The notes under the pieces: generated by a model
Seen by the model: only the letters and a program-made list of their open reading frames with translations
Told to the model about the DNA's origin: nothing
Database searches by the model: none
Origin: Deinandra increscens subsp. villosa
Taxonomy: Eukaryota > Streptophyta > Magnoliopsida > Asterales > Asteraceae
Assembly (NCBI GenBank): GCA_039602395.1
Contig: JBCNJP010000003.1
Location: 65,710,278-65,774,277, forward strand
Direction: 5' to 3'
Length of the DNA: 64,000 nucleotides
Shown here: positions 18,921 to 29,499 of the stretch, in pieces
Layout of the letters: every line of letters starts with the position of its first letter
How positions within the stretch are numbered: the stretch's first letter is position 1
Made by a program: the position numbers and the translations under genes

Positions 18921-21658
18921 TGTGACACCCGGCAAATTCAGGTTATTTATTTATTAATTTTTTTTTCGGACAAACACGGACAATTATTTACTCGAATATA
19001 CGTGCAATTGAACATCTATTAGGGACTAGTAGATGTGTCATTTGGTTCACGAACAATCACACACGAGTTGAGTCGATCCTAATCGTTGGTGAAAAATTAA
19101 TAGAACACTAAACGAACGAACGTAATTATGTGAAACTCGTGATCCTATGATTTTACTTGGGTATACGGTTACATGTGATTTCAAGGTGTGATTAGAAATT
19201 AGTGATTTACTGGAATCGTGTAAGAATATTACGTTTTATGCAAGTAGACTAAGTGTGTTAAAAAAAATATAAAAGAAATAAAAATAAAAAAAAGAAGTCG
19301 GTCCATAAATTGTATGCATGGTATGTTCCGAAAATTTCATCTTTTTACCCAAGTTCTATCCAATCCAAAACTTTTTTAGAGATAACTACAACTCCTACAA
19401 AGCCTCCCCTCTCACTCATAAGCATCATAACCCTCTTCCACCATTCCCTCAATTTTTCACAACTTCTCCCTCCCTCTCTATACCACGTCGCCAAACCCCC
19501 TCTCCCTTCCCTAAAATCAGTCCCTTTCCCCGTTCTACTCAATTTTTGGAGTCCCCAAGGCGACAGCGCTAGTGAAACAAACCATAACAGTTCTGAGGAA
19601 CAATAGCGAGCAAGGTGGAATCAACCGTGTAGATCACCGGCATCGAACACTCAACCTAACACCATCCAATTTCCGATCGCGAGGTATGTTCGGTTCTTGA
19701 AATCTTCTTTTGAAACCGTCGATGTGTAAATCTGATTTGTGTCCTCCGTGTGTTCGAGCATACCCATCGATTCTCTTATTAGTGTTGTGGTGATTACGCT
19801 ACGGTGTACAAACCGTTTCTATAAACCGTGTTTTAAGTATGCGTACTCGAAACCCCACTGTACCATGTATGTTTTTCTTGTGACGTACGGACTAATCGGT
19901 GATATCGTAACGTGTCGATAGGTTTTAGAAGGTAGGATTTTCGAGATGCATCATGGGTCTATAATCTGATTGAAATTGCATGTTAATATTGAATTTGAAT
20001 GGGGGTGGCTACTGGTATGGACAATATGAGTAATAATCTCAAAATATTTAAAACATGGATACTGGTTCTTAAATGGGATTGGTAGGGGAAGATGACACCA
20101 AAAATAGAACTTGTTAAATTGTTTACAAACTAGGTTAATTAACAAACATAAGAATCCTTTGGTGGTAAAGCTTCAATTTTCTGATTGGAGTGTCGCGAGT
20201 TCTAGACTAGCGACCAGCACCTCTTTTTACTTTTTATTTATAAAGCATATGGCTCTCATACCTCATCTAGTGATCTTATGCATGTGTTACAAAGTATTTG
20301 GGGGTGTCTAGATTTCATGAAAAATATTACAAGTTGGTGCAAGTCATGCCACATAATTTATATAATCAAAATTTTGGATTTTTGTATTTGTGTATGCATT
20401 TTGTTTAATGACCTAAGGGCACCATAACGTATTTGGCATGTTAAAAAGATCATGTGATTGTGTGAACTTATTGGTTAATCAAGTTGTATAAATGATTACG
20501 TGTGTGGTTAATATCCGTGAACGATAAATCCTTACAAGAAACATAATTTGGTGTAATTACATTTGGTTAACGTGTGTACTTGATTAGCATAATTATCTTG
20601 AGAAACTTTGTTACCAAGCATGTCTAAACGTGGAAGCCTTACGTGCTTCTTGTCACCGCTTTGAAACAATTAAAATTCATGTTAGAAACGATTTATATGT
20701 GCTTACTTGCTATAATTGGAAAGTTCAATTAAACAAACAAGCACATCAGTTAATAAGTCACCAACGTGTCGTCAGGGTCGATCGAGTCAGTCCAGTTGTT
20801 CATGCACTGTAGTCTTACACAGTTACAAATATATAGGTGATTCGTCGAACTCATCAACACTTTTATTAAACATTCTGCCGAGCCCCCAAAGGTGAGTTCT
20901 CGAACATTTTTCTCTGAGTATTTCAGTTAGAGAAAAGAGCATGCTACAAACAGTTCTGGTAATATAATTGTACAGCTGATCACGTATGTGCGAACATATA
21001 ACACGAGTTACAAGTCCTTACATTTCGAACCGTTAGTTTATGAGAAAGCGAGGTAATCTTTGGTAGTACTACTGGGTTTGACAAACCCCACCCGCGTTAG
21101 TAGCTCTAACTCGACTGGATGTCAAACGGGTGTAATATTAGCCTAGACAGTATCATCATCGTCCGTGTTAGGCGATGGTGGAAGGCATTACAAACACAAA
21201 CAGTCACGCTTCGGTTGCGAACCACATAGTGATAGCATTATTGGCCTTGCTAGCTACAATTACTATTATGATACCATGGTACAAACATCTAACAAACATT
21301 TATGGTGTAAACATCTTTACAGCAAACATTTACTCTTTCTTGCATTGATATTTATGAACTCACCAGCCTTTGCGCTGACCCACATAGCATGTCTTTCACA
21401 GGTATCTAGGTCTGGAGCACAATTAGGACGCATGCTTTGCATTGGGTCTACAACACATTTTAAAACCCCGTTGGTTTATTTTTATTTGGGTGTAGCGCGT
21501 GTTTTGCGCAACATCGTTATTTCTTTTATTTACGTTTCCGCATTTCTATAAAAAAAAAGAAACTGTTTTTGCATGGTTTGGTATGACTAATGACTCGGAT
21601 CCTGGTTTGTCACACGTCTCGCGGTTATACTCCGCATGTGGATTTTGAGGGTGTGACA
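18921..21658 (+). repeat. 5' LTR of element Z
   Basis: Begins TGTGACACCCGGC and ends GAGGGTGTGACA, with 2,738 bases. A TATA-like ATATAAAAG lies at about 19268, inside an A-rich run. It is followed from about 19380 by a C- and T-rich leader like that in the Y LTR. By eye it carries about ten private differences relative to the other two Z LTRs. Confidence 0.95.
19310..19606 (+). other. 98-codon open frame in the Z LTR leader
   Basis: An ATG frame (MYAWYVPKISSF ...) stays open in all three Z LTRs: 98 codons here, 99 at 27070-27369, and 118 with an earlier ATG at 57264-57620. The indels among them near 19530 (CCCCGTT versus CCCAACCGTT) are in frame. A second overlapping frame is equally open over the same C-rich tract, and the product has no known domain. 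Base composition alone may explain the absence of stops, so I do not call it a gene. Confidence 0.15.
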
Positions 21659-21660
21659 GA

Positions 21661-21674
21661 TTGGTATCAGAGCC
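21661..21674 (+). promoter_or_regulatory. Primer binding site of element Z
   Basis: TTGGTATCAGAGCC follows the LTR end TGTGACA after two bases and is complementary to initiator methionine tRNA. Confidence 0.92.
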
Positions 21675-21821
21675 ATTCGTTATAGTGAACTAGGCCTTGC
21701 ATGTAGGCCGACTATAGCCTTAGAGTTGCATTAGTCTAACACATACGCATGTACACACATGTTTTTGTTAACCTAGCACTTCATTACATATACATATATG
21801 TATACATATAACATTACAAAC

Positions 21822-23224
21822 ATGTCGACATCCCCTACATCATCCCGAGCGAGTAGGAGACCTGAAAGTCTATCAAACGTCTGAACTGAGGATACGATGA
21901 ATAAGGCTGACTAACTATACTAACGCTCATGAGAAGCAGACTCACATAACAGGTTCTCGCAGTGTGTGCGAGTCGGGTGGACCACAAGCTACCGGACGTG
22001 CATTACATAACAGGAAAGGTCACGAGCTTACTGGAGATCGAGAAAAAAAATCTTCGAGTCCTTAGAAGCAGACTTGTACGCAACATTAAAGAGGTTGACA
22101 TAAACCACAATTATTCTTACACTGAGTTGGAGAGCGATTGTTTGCACACAACATCAAAACTAAATACACTGAGTCCCGAGCGCTCGCAACGGAAAGCCTG
22201 AAACATAACAACAGGGACACGGGCAAGATAGCCGAGGAAGAGGTCATGGTGACACTAACATTAACATGACTACAACCAAACGAAAAACACTGAACGATCA
22301 ACACTAAACAACAACATTAGCAGCTCATGCCCAAGGGCAGGGGAAACTTAGACTTCAAGAAAACCGTAGGGTTGTAAGCATTGTGCATTCAATGTAACAT
22401 AATAAGTTGTTAGTCCACTCAGATATATTAACAAGACAGAAATCGACATTTGGGACGTGTGATTTCCCTTCGGCAACAGAGTCAAACAAGTGACATGAAC
22501 ATTCGAGGGACCCACACTCACTTGGTGAAATAACCATGTAAAAACATTAGGTCGGGACACAACAAATTCACTACCTTGGAAGGAAATTATTACCTCACAG
22601 AGAAAAGAGTATAACTACAAAATGTTGTTCAGAAACTAGAGGGCAAGCTACGGGATCTCAAGATGAAGGATTCTGAGAACAGAACTTATATAATTCTATC
22701 CCATGAAAAGACTCTTTCGTGTCCTCACATAAATAAACCGGTATGCAAGCAAATCGAACTTCACGTAGTTGGGTTGGCTATCAGACTCAGAGCATGGCAC
22801 TTCTTCGAATCCCACTACCATTCAACAACCAGTTCGTTTAGCCTGTGGGCTTATCGACCAGGTTGTGGCTCCAAGTACCCCTTTTTGAGGAAGCTTGTTA
22901 TGGGTACTTCAGGACACAAGAGAAAGTGGGACGGCATGAGTGGCAATAATTCTAGAATCGAGTTTCACATACCAACCAACAAAAACAGAGTCACAAGCTT
23001 AGTACCTCAACAAGTAACTTCTTCAGCAGGCAAAGCAATTAGGACCAAACAGTTAACGCCGAGGCAGGTGTATTCGAAAGTACCCAAAAGTCTAATGAGT
23101 GTGTCTACCAACACACCGGCGCGGGTGGCAAGTATTGTTGCTAGAACTATGGAAGGATGAGTCAAATGACTATAGATTGCAGGGATTAAAGGTCAAAACA
23201 AACAACTCAAGTCTAGGGAAGCCG
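21822..23224 (+). pseudogene. Element Z gag-region relic
   Basis: ATGTCGACATCCCC at 21822 is a plausible ancestral start; the frame stops after about 20 codons and is then interrupted many times. A 165-codon open stretch (22663-23160) contains GHKRKWDGMSGNN, similar in style to the basic segment between capsid and zinc knuckle in Tekay-type Gag. No intact CCHC knuckle is visible. The same interruptions are found in copy 2, so the decay predates the 38-kb duplication. The minus-strand frames here are shadows. Confidence 0.5.
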
Positions 23225-26200
23225 TCATTGAATGTTTAAGGAAAATAGGAGCACCTTAAGAGAAAATGCCCATGGAACAAACGACTGTGCATTCGTGTGT
23301 GGTTCGGGCAACGCCAAGAATGATTTAAGCGTCGCTAGCATTTTGCAGGCATAAACTGGAATTAACAAATGGGAGAATTGAATGGAAACACAAAAGGTTG
23401 TCAGGAGATGTAACTGAAACCAACAGGCAGATGTGCTAATCACACTTAGAAGATCCGACGAGATTTGTCGGAATGGATTTGGTTGTCCAAGCATCAAGCC
23501 GAGACTCTTTATCAGGTCAAGAATCGTTTGTATTCTCCTCCCTAGTGGGAAAGTCCTGTCAAGTTCAAGGATATAGGAAGGTGTCTGTCTCAGGCAACAT
23601 ATCACAACTAAGAACCCGAGGGTGGCTATGGATGGATCACATTGCTATTCTAGCTCATATTGATGGGAAGCTCGAGTAAGAAAGGAAGATCAAAAATTTT
23701 CCTATCATTTATAACCTTCAAAGAGAAATCACCAATGACCTACTCGGTCTTCCATCTCATCGTCAGGACGAACCTCAGATTGACCATACACCCGGGGCAG
23801 CATCTACTGCCCGAGCAACATATCGAATCACGCTAGAAAACTATAGTAGTTATACACCCAGCTTCACGAGCCACCATATAAAGGATTTATCAAGTTAAGC
23901 TTAACGTTGTGGGGAGCTCCAGTTCTTCTGTTAAGAAGAAGGACATGACATTTCGAATGTGCAACAATTTTCGTGAAACGAACAAGGCTAACATCAAGAA
24001 TCGTTTTTCTCTACCTCGCACTTATGATTTATTCGACCAGTTACATGAATCGAGTTACTATTTCTCATACCGATTTCAGATCATGTTACCATTAGCTAAG
24101 AGAGCCTAAGAGGAAGATGCCCCGAAAACTATGTTTAACAACCAATAAGGCCATTATAAGTTATAGTTATAACCAGTGGGTTTGACTAATGCACTCGCGA
24201 CATTCATGGATCTCGTGAACGGCATGGGTAAGCCTTACCTTGATTAATTCTACATCGAGTTATTAATGATATTGTGGGTAAACCCAGGGGGCAACATGAA
24301 GACAGATTCCATCAAGACCTATCGCCCTAGGAAAGGGATACAGGTTGACTCATTTACAGTGGAGGCTATCGAGGATTGGCCAGCCCACTGACACCAACAA
24401 AGGTGACGTCAATTCCATCATTTAACAAATTGATATAAAAAATTAACTCTCCATCACATAATTCCCTGCATAACAAAGGTACTACATGAACTAAGGTGAC
24501 AACCACGACACGATTTTTCAAATGTTAAAGCGGAATGCACTGATTTTATCATATTCGAAATGAGACTAATGGCTTCATGGCATATTGAGATGCCTCCAAG
24601 CAAGGTCTCGGTTAGGCGTTGATACAAGGCGAGAAGGTCATCATCTATGCCACACGTCAGCAGAAGATGCACTAGCAAGATTACACCACCCATGACTTGG
24701 GATTGGGTGAAATGGAGTTTATATCGAAGGCCTGGAGACATTATATGTGTGATACCAAACACACCGCTTGCAAAGATTACTAGATTTTGAAGAGCATAAC
24801 GTGAGCGTGGATGCTTAGGTGCAATGGCATAGGTTGGAACCCTAGTGTGTAACTACTATCAGGAACCTTTGTCATGGCTCTAAGTTCGCATACTTACCAA
24901 CAAGCAGAAGAGTGGTTCTGGTAGATGACTAGTACACTTCTAGAATACCAGGGTGTGGTAGGTTAGCTGCGATACACCCTAAATATAAGCACTAATGGTG
25001 CTTCGGGAGTGGGACTAGGAGCCAGAACAAGAGCTAGCTCTAGCCAACAGAGTAAGAGCAGTGTTGTAGCTGATGTTGTGAGCGGAAAGGGAACCCTTGG
25101 AGCTCAATAGAGCTCAAACATTTCAACTTACTATACACACTGGACTACCAGAGCAAACTCATGATGCTGAACTCGAGGCACAGTGACAAGCTAATGTAGG
25201 GCTGGGGCTACGAGGAACGAACAAGCGCTATGAAGTCGAACCTGATAAGATCCACCATCATTTTGGGATGAACATCGGTACCGCAGTATGGGAATCTTAG
25301 AGAGTTGGAAAGGGATAAGGCTCGTAGTCCGCGATGATCTGCACATCCTGGTTTGGATACGCGATACAAACATTTGAAAGCACTCTACTAACGACTGAAC
25401 TCGAAAGCCAAAATGTGAGACCTATGTGAGAAAATGCCTAACTTGCTCTACGGCTAATACCGTGTATCAGGAACCATCCGGACTAATACTACAACCAGAA
25501 ACATTCCTATGTGAAGGGGAGACAAAAATTTATACCTCGAATATCAAGCAAATATGATATGAATGGGGCGATCATTAATCGATTGACCAAACCTGCACGG
25601 TTTCTATTAATCAATAGACACATAGAATGGAGAAGTTATCTCGGATTTTCTTAAAGGAAATCCTCTCAAAGCACGGGGAGCCATTTAAATCATATCAGAT
25701 TGAGACACTCTATTTACACTCCATTCTGGGGGGTAACTTTACCAAAAGAAATGAGAGCACGTCAGGACACGAGCACTATATATCATTCTTAAAACGATGG
25801 AAAAAGTGAACAGTCTACGCACGCCATTAGGAAACATGCTTAGGGCACGTGTCATGGATTCCAACAACAGCGAAGAAATGTTTCTAATGCCTGGTAGAAT
25901 GTTTTACAACAAAAAATTATCGCGCTAGCATTTGGATAATATCGTTTGATGCATTTACGGACAAAAACACAAGTCACCCACCTGCTGGGCGGAGGTTGGT
26001 GATAGTCAGCTCACAGATCATGAACTATGCATGGGACATCGGGAAGAATCATGCAAAACCCGAGACTATATCTCCACATCTCGCAATCACCAGAAGAACT
26101 ATGTCGACAAACATTCTACAGAAAGTCTCACCCTAGCAAGGGTAATCCGTTTTGGGAAAATAGGGAAAACCAAACCTGCGATACGTTGAACCTTTCGAGA

Positions 26201-26550
26201 TCGTGAAAAAAAGGGGTTTTGTAGCACACACGTTGAATCTACCTGGAGGATTTAAGGGTATACGTAACGCACTCCTCTATCTAACTTGAAAAAGTGGTTG
26301 TCGAATGAATCACCAATCGTTTCACTCGAGGAGTTGGAAATCGATGAACAATTGCAGTCCACTGAAGGACACGTGGGAATGGCACCAAGATGGGAAACAG
26401 GGACAACTCAAGTATAGCATGGTATCAACTTCAAGGTTCATTGGAAACTTGAGGCGTGGAAAGGAGTTCGCGCGGAAACGCGATAATCAAACAATGCGAT
26501 GGTATCCTGAGTTATTCAAACAGACAAACGTCGACCAACAAAAGTACTAG
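23225..26550 (+). pseudogene. Element Z pol relic (protease to integrase), non-functional
   Basis: Short stretches keep the order of a gypsy Pol. DLLGLPSHRQDEPQIDHTPG (about 23740) is the linker before RT. Then come KKKDMTFRMCNNF and YDLFDQLHESSYY (23925-24060) and GLTNALATFMDLVN (about 24183) from RT. YTTHDLGLGEMEF and KAWRHYM (about 24685-24750) come from RNase H, KCLTC...YQEPSGLILQPE (about 25435-25500) from the integrase zinc finger, and MEKLSRIFLKEILSKHGEP (25627) from the integrase core. The RT catalytic box and the integrase acidic residues cannot be found, and stops separate nearly all the blocks. The product could not copy or integrate anything. Confidence 0.8.
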
Positions 26551-26681
26551 CTAAATCATGAGGCGAAACTTCTTTCAACAAGGGGATGATATGACAATTG
26601 AAAAAAAATTCTTTTATTGGGTCTAGCAAACAAACAACGATCATAATTTTCGGGACGAAAATTCCTTCAACTAGGGGATGA
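26551..26681 (+). promoter_or_regulatory. Doubled polypurine-tract module before the Z 3' LTR
   Basis: AGGGGATGA at 26581-26589 precedes TATGACAATTG at 26590, and after 92 bases AGGGGATGA precedes the true LTR start TGTGACACCC at 26682. Both are preceded by a CTTTCAAC / CCTTCAAC phrase, the second also by GGGACGAAAATT. Only the second abuts the LTR. The first looks like a duplicated boundary that has decayed. Confidence 0.6.
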
Positions 26682-29420
26682 TGTGACACCCGGCAAATTC
26701 AGGTTATTTACTTATTTATTTTTTTTCGGACAAACACGGACAATTATTTACTCGAATATACGTGCAATTGAACATCTATTAGGGACTAGTAGATGTGTCA
26801 TTTGGTTCACGAACAATCACACACGAGTTGAGTCGATCCTAATCGTTGGTGACAAATTAATAGAACACTAATCGAACGAACGTAATTATGTGAAACTCGT
26901 GATCCTATGATTTTACTTGGGTATACGATTACATGTGATTTCAAGGTGTGATTAGAAATTAGTGATTTACTGAATCGTGTAAGAATATTACGTTTTATGC
27001 AAGTAGACTAAGTGTGTTAAAAAAATATATAAAAAAAATAAAAATAAAAAAAAGAAGTCGGTCCATAAATTGTATGCATGGTATGTTCCGAAAATTTCAT
27101 CTTTTTACCCAAGTTCTATCCAATCCAAAACTTTTTTAGAGATAACTACAACTCCTACAAAGCCTCCCCTCTCACTCATAAGCATCATAACCCTCTTCCA
27201 CCATTCCCTCAATTTTTCACAACTTCTCCCTCCCTCTCTATACCACGTCGCCAAATCCCCTCTCCCTTCCCTAAAATCAGTCCCTTTCCCAACCGTTCTA
27301 CACAATTTTTGGAGTCCCCAAGGCGACAACCCTAGTGAAACAAACCATAACAGTTCTGAGGAACAATAGCGAGCAAGGTGGAATCAACCGTGTAGATCAC
27401 CGGCATCGAACACTCAACCTAACACCATCCAATTTCCGATCGCGAGGTATGTTCGGTTCTTGAAATCTTCTTTTGAAACCGTCGATGTGTAAATCTGATT
27501 TGTGTCCTCCGTGTGTTCGAGCATACCCATCGATTCTCTTATTAGTGTTGTGGTGATTAAGCTACGGTGTACAAACCGTTTCTATAAACCGTGTTTTAAG
27601 TATGCGTACTCGAAACCCCACTGTACCATGTATGTTTTTCTTGTGACGTACGGACTAATCGGTGATATCGTAACGTGTCGATAGGTTTTAGAAGGTAGGA
27701 TTTTAGAGATGCATCATGGGTCTATAATCTGATTGAAATTGCATGTTAATATTGAATTTGAATGGGGGTGGCTACTGGTATGGACAATATGAGTAATAAT
27801 CTCAAAATATTTAAAACATGGATACTGGTTCGTAAATGGGATTGGTAGGGGAAGATGACACCAAAAATAGAACTTGTTAAATTGTTTACAAACTAGGTTA
27901 ATTAACAAACATAAGAATCCTTTGGTGGTAAAGCTTCAATTTTCTGATTGGAGTGTCGCGAGTTCTAGACTAGCGACCAGCACCTCTTTTTACTTTTTAT
28001 TTATAAAGCATATGGCTCTCATACCTCATCTAGTGATCTTATGCATGTGTTACAAAGTATTTGGGGGTGTCTAGATTTCATGAATAATATTACAAGTTGG
28101 TGCAAGTCATGCCACATAATTTATATAATCAAAATTTTGGATTTTTGTATTTGTGTATGCATTTTGTTTAATGACCTAAGGGCACCATAACGTATTTGGC
28201 ATGTTAAAAAGATCATGTGATTGTGTGAACTTATTGGTTAATCAAGTTGCATAAATGATTACGTGTGTGGTTAATATCCGTGAACGATAAATCCTTACAA
28301 GAAACATAATTTGGTGTAATTACATTTGGTTAACGTGTGTACTTGATTAGCATAATTATCTTGAGAAACTTTGTTACCAAGCATGTCTAAACGTGGAAGC
28401 CTTACGTGCTTCTTGTCACCGCTTTGAAACAATTAAAATGCATGTTAGAAACGATTTATATGTGCTTACTTGCTATAATTGGAAAGTTCAATTAAACAAA
28501 CAAGCACATCAGTTAATAAGTCACCAACGTGTCGTCAGGGTCGATCGAGTCAGTCCAGTTGTTCATGCACTGTAGTCTTACACAGTTACAAATATATAGG
28601 TGATTCGTCGAACTCATCAACACTTTTATTAAACATTCTGTCGAGCCCCCAAAGGTGAGTTCTCGAACATTTTTCTCTGAGTATTTCAGTTAGGGAAAAG
28701 AGCATGCTACAAACAGTTCTGGTAATATAATTGTACAGCTGATCACGTATGTGCGAACATATATCACGAGTTACAAGTCCTTACATTTCGAACCGTTAGT
28801 TTATGAGAAAGCGAGGTAATCTTTGGTAGTACTACTGGGTTTGACAAACCCCACCCGCGTTAGTAGCTCTAACTCGACTGGATGTCGAACGGGTGTAATA
28901 TTAGCCTAGACAGTATCATCATCGTCCATGTTAGGCGATGGTGGAAGGCATTACAAACACAAACAGTCACGCTTTGGCTGCGAACCACATAGTGATAGCA
29001 TTATTGGCCTTGCTAGCTACAATTACTATTATGATACCATGGTACAAACATCTAACAAACATTTATGGTGTAAATATCTTTACAGCAAACATTTACTCTT
29101 TCTTGCATTGATATTTATGAACTCACCAGCCTTTGCGCTGACCCACATAGCATGTCTTTCACGGGTATCTAGGTCTGGAGCATAATTAGGACGCATGCTT
29201 TGCATTGGGTCTACAACACATTTTAAAACCCCGTTGGTTTATTTTTATTTGGGTGTAGCGCGTGTTTTGCGCAACATCGTTATTTCTTTTATTTACGTTT
29301 CCGCATTTCTATATAAAAAAAAAACTGTTTTTGCATGGTTTGGTATGACTAATGACTCGGATCCTGGTTTGTCACACGTCTCGTGGTTATACTCCGCATG
29401 TGGATTTTGAGGGTGTGACA
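26682..29420 (+). repeat. 3' LTR of element Z
   Basis: 2,739 bases, TGTGACACCC to GGGTGTGACA, followed by the target duplication CCAGT. Compared with the two 5' LTR copies it has about 17 private differences by eye, many of them C-to-T or G-to-A, as expected for methylated repeat DNA. Confidence 0.95.
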
Positions 29421-29425
29421 CCAGT
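29421..29425. repeat. Target-site duplication CCAGT, right side of element Z
   Basis: Matches 18916-18920 exactly. The sequence that follows (CCTCTGATCTGCTTG) continues the LINE A leader. Confidence 0.92.
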
Positions 29426-29499
29426 CCTCTGATCTGCTTGATCCAGGTGAAGATAGGAGTCATTCGAGGGTTTATGCACCGCATAATTTCCAGAAATTA

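Larger units (their letters stand above)
3130..25987. repeat. 38-kb-period direct duplication, copy 1
   Basis: From GATCTAGGATCCGAAT at 3130 onward the sequence matches the block starting at 41179, feature for feature and in the same orientation. The offset is 38,049 at the left and 38,013 where the window ends (25987 pairs with 64000), so the net indel difference is small. By eye about 1% of bases differ. Copy 1 probably continues further right, but its partner is outside the window. Left of 3130 and left of 41179 the sequences are unrelated. Confidence 0.97.
18921..29420 (+). mobile_element. Complete LTR retrotransposon Z (gypsy, Tekay/Del-like, coding-dead)
   Basis: 10.5 kb in total: 5' LTR 18921-21658, primer site 21661, internal 21659-26681, polypurine tract 26669-26681, and 3' LTR 26682-29420. 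CCAGT target duplications lie on both sides. The two LTRs differ at roughly 30 positions by eye, about 1%. The internal region still shows gag, protease, RT, RNase H and integrase similarity in the right order, but is full of stops and frameshifts and lacks catalytic residues. It sits in the 5' part of LINE A in the same orientation. The contrast between fresh LTRs and an eroded interior suggests that it was already non-autonomous when it moved. Confidence 0.95.

Noticed and set aside
22663..23160. 165-codon open frame conserved in both copies (also 60677-61174), considered as a novel gene
   Set aside because: It lies between the primer site and the pol relic of element Z, has a Gag-like basic segment and no start context. 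The similarity between copies is explained by the recent duplication.
24454..24762. 102-codon minus-strand frame in element Z
   Set aside because: The plus strand of the same interval encodes the RNase H relic (YTTHDLGLGEMEF), so this is a shadow.
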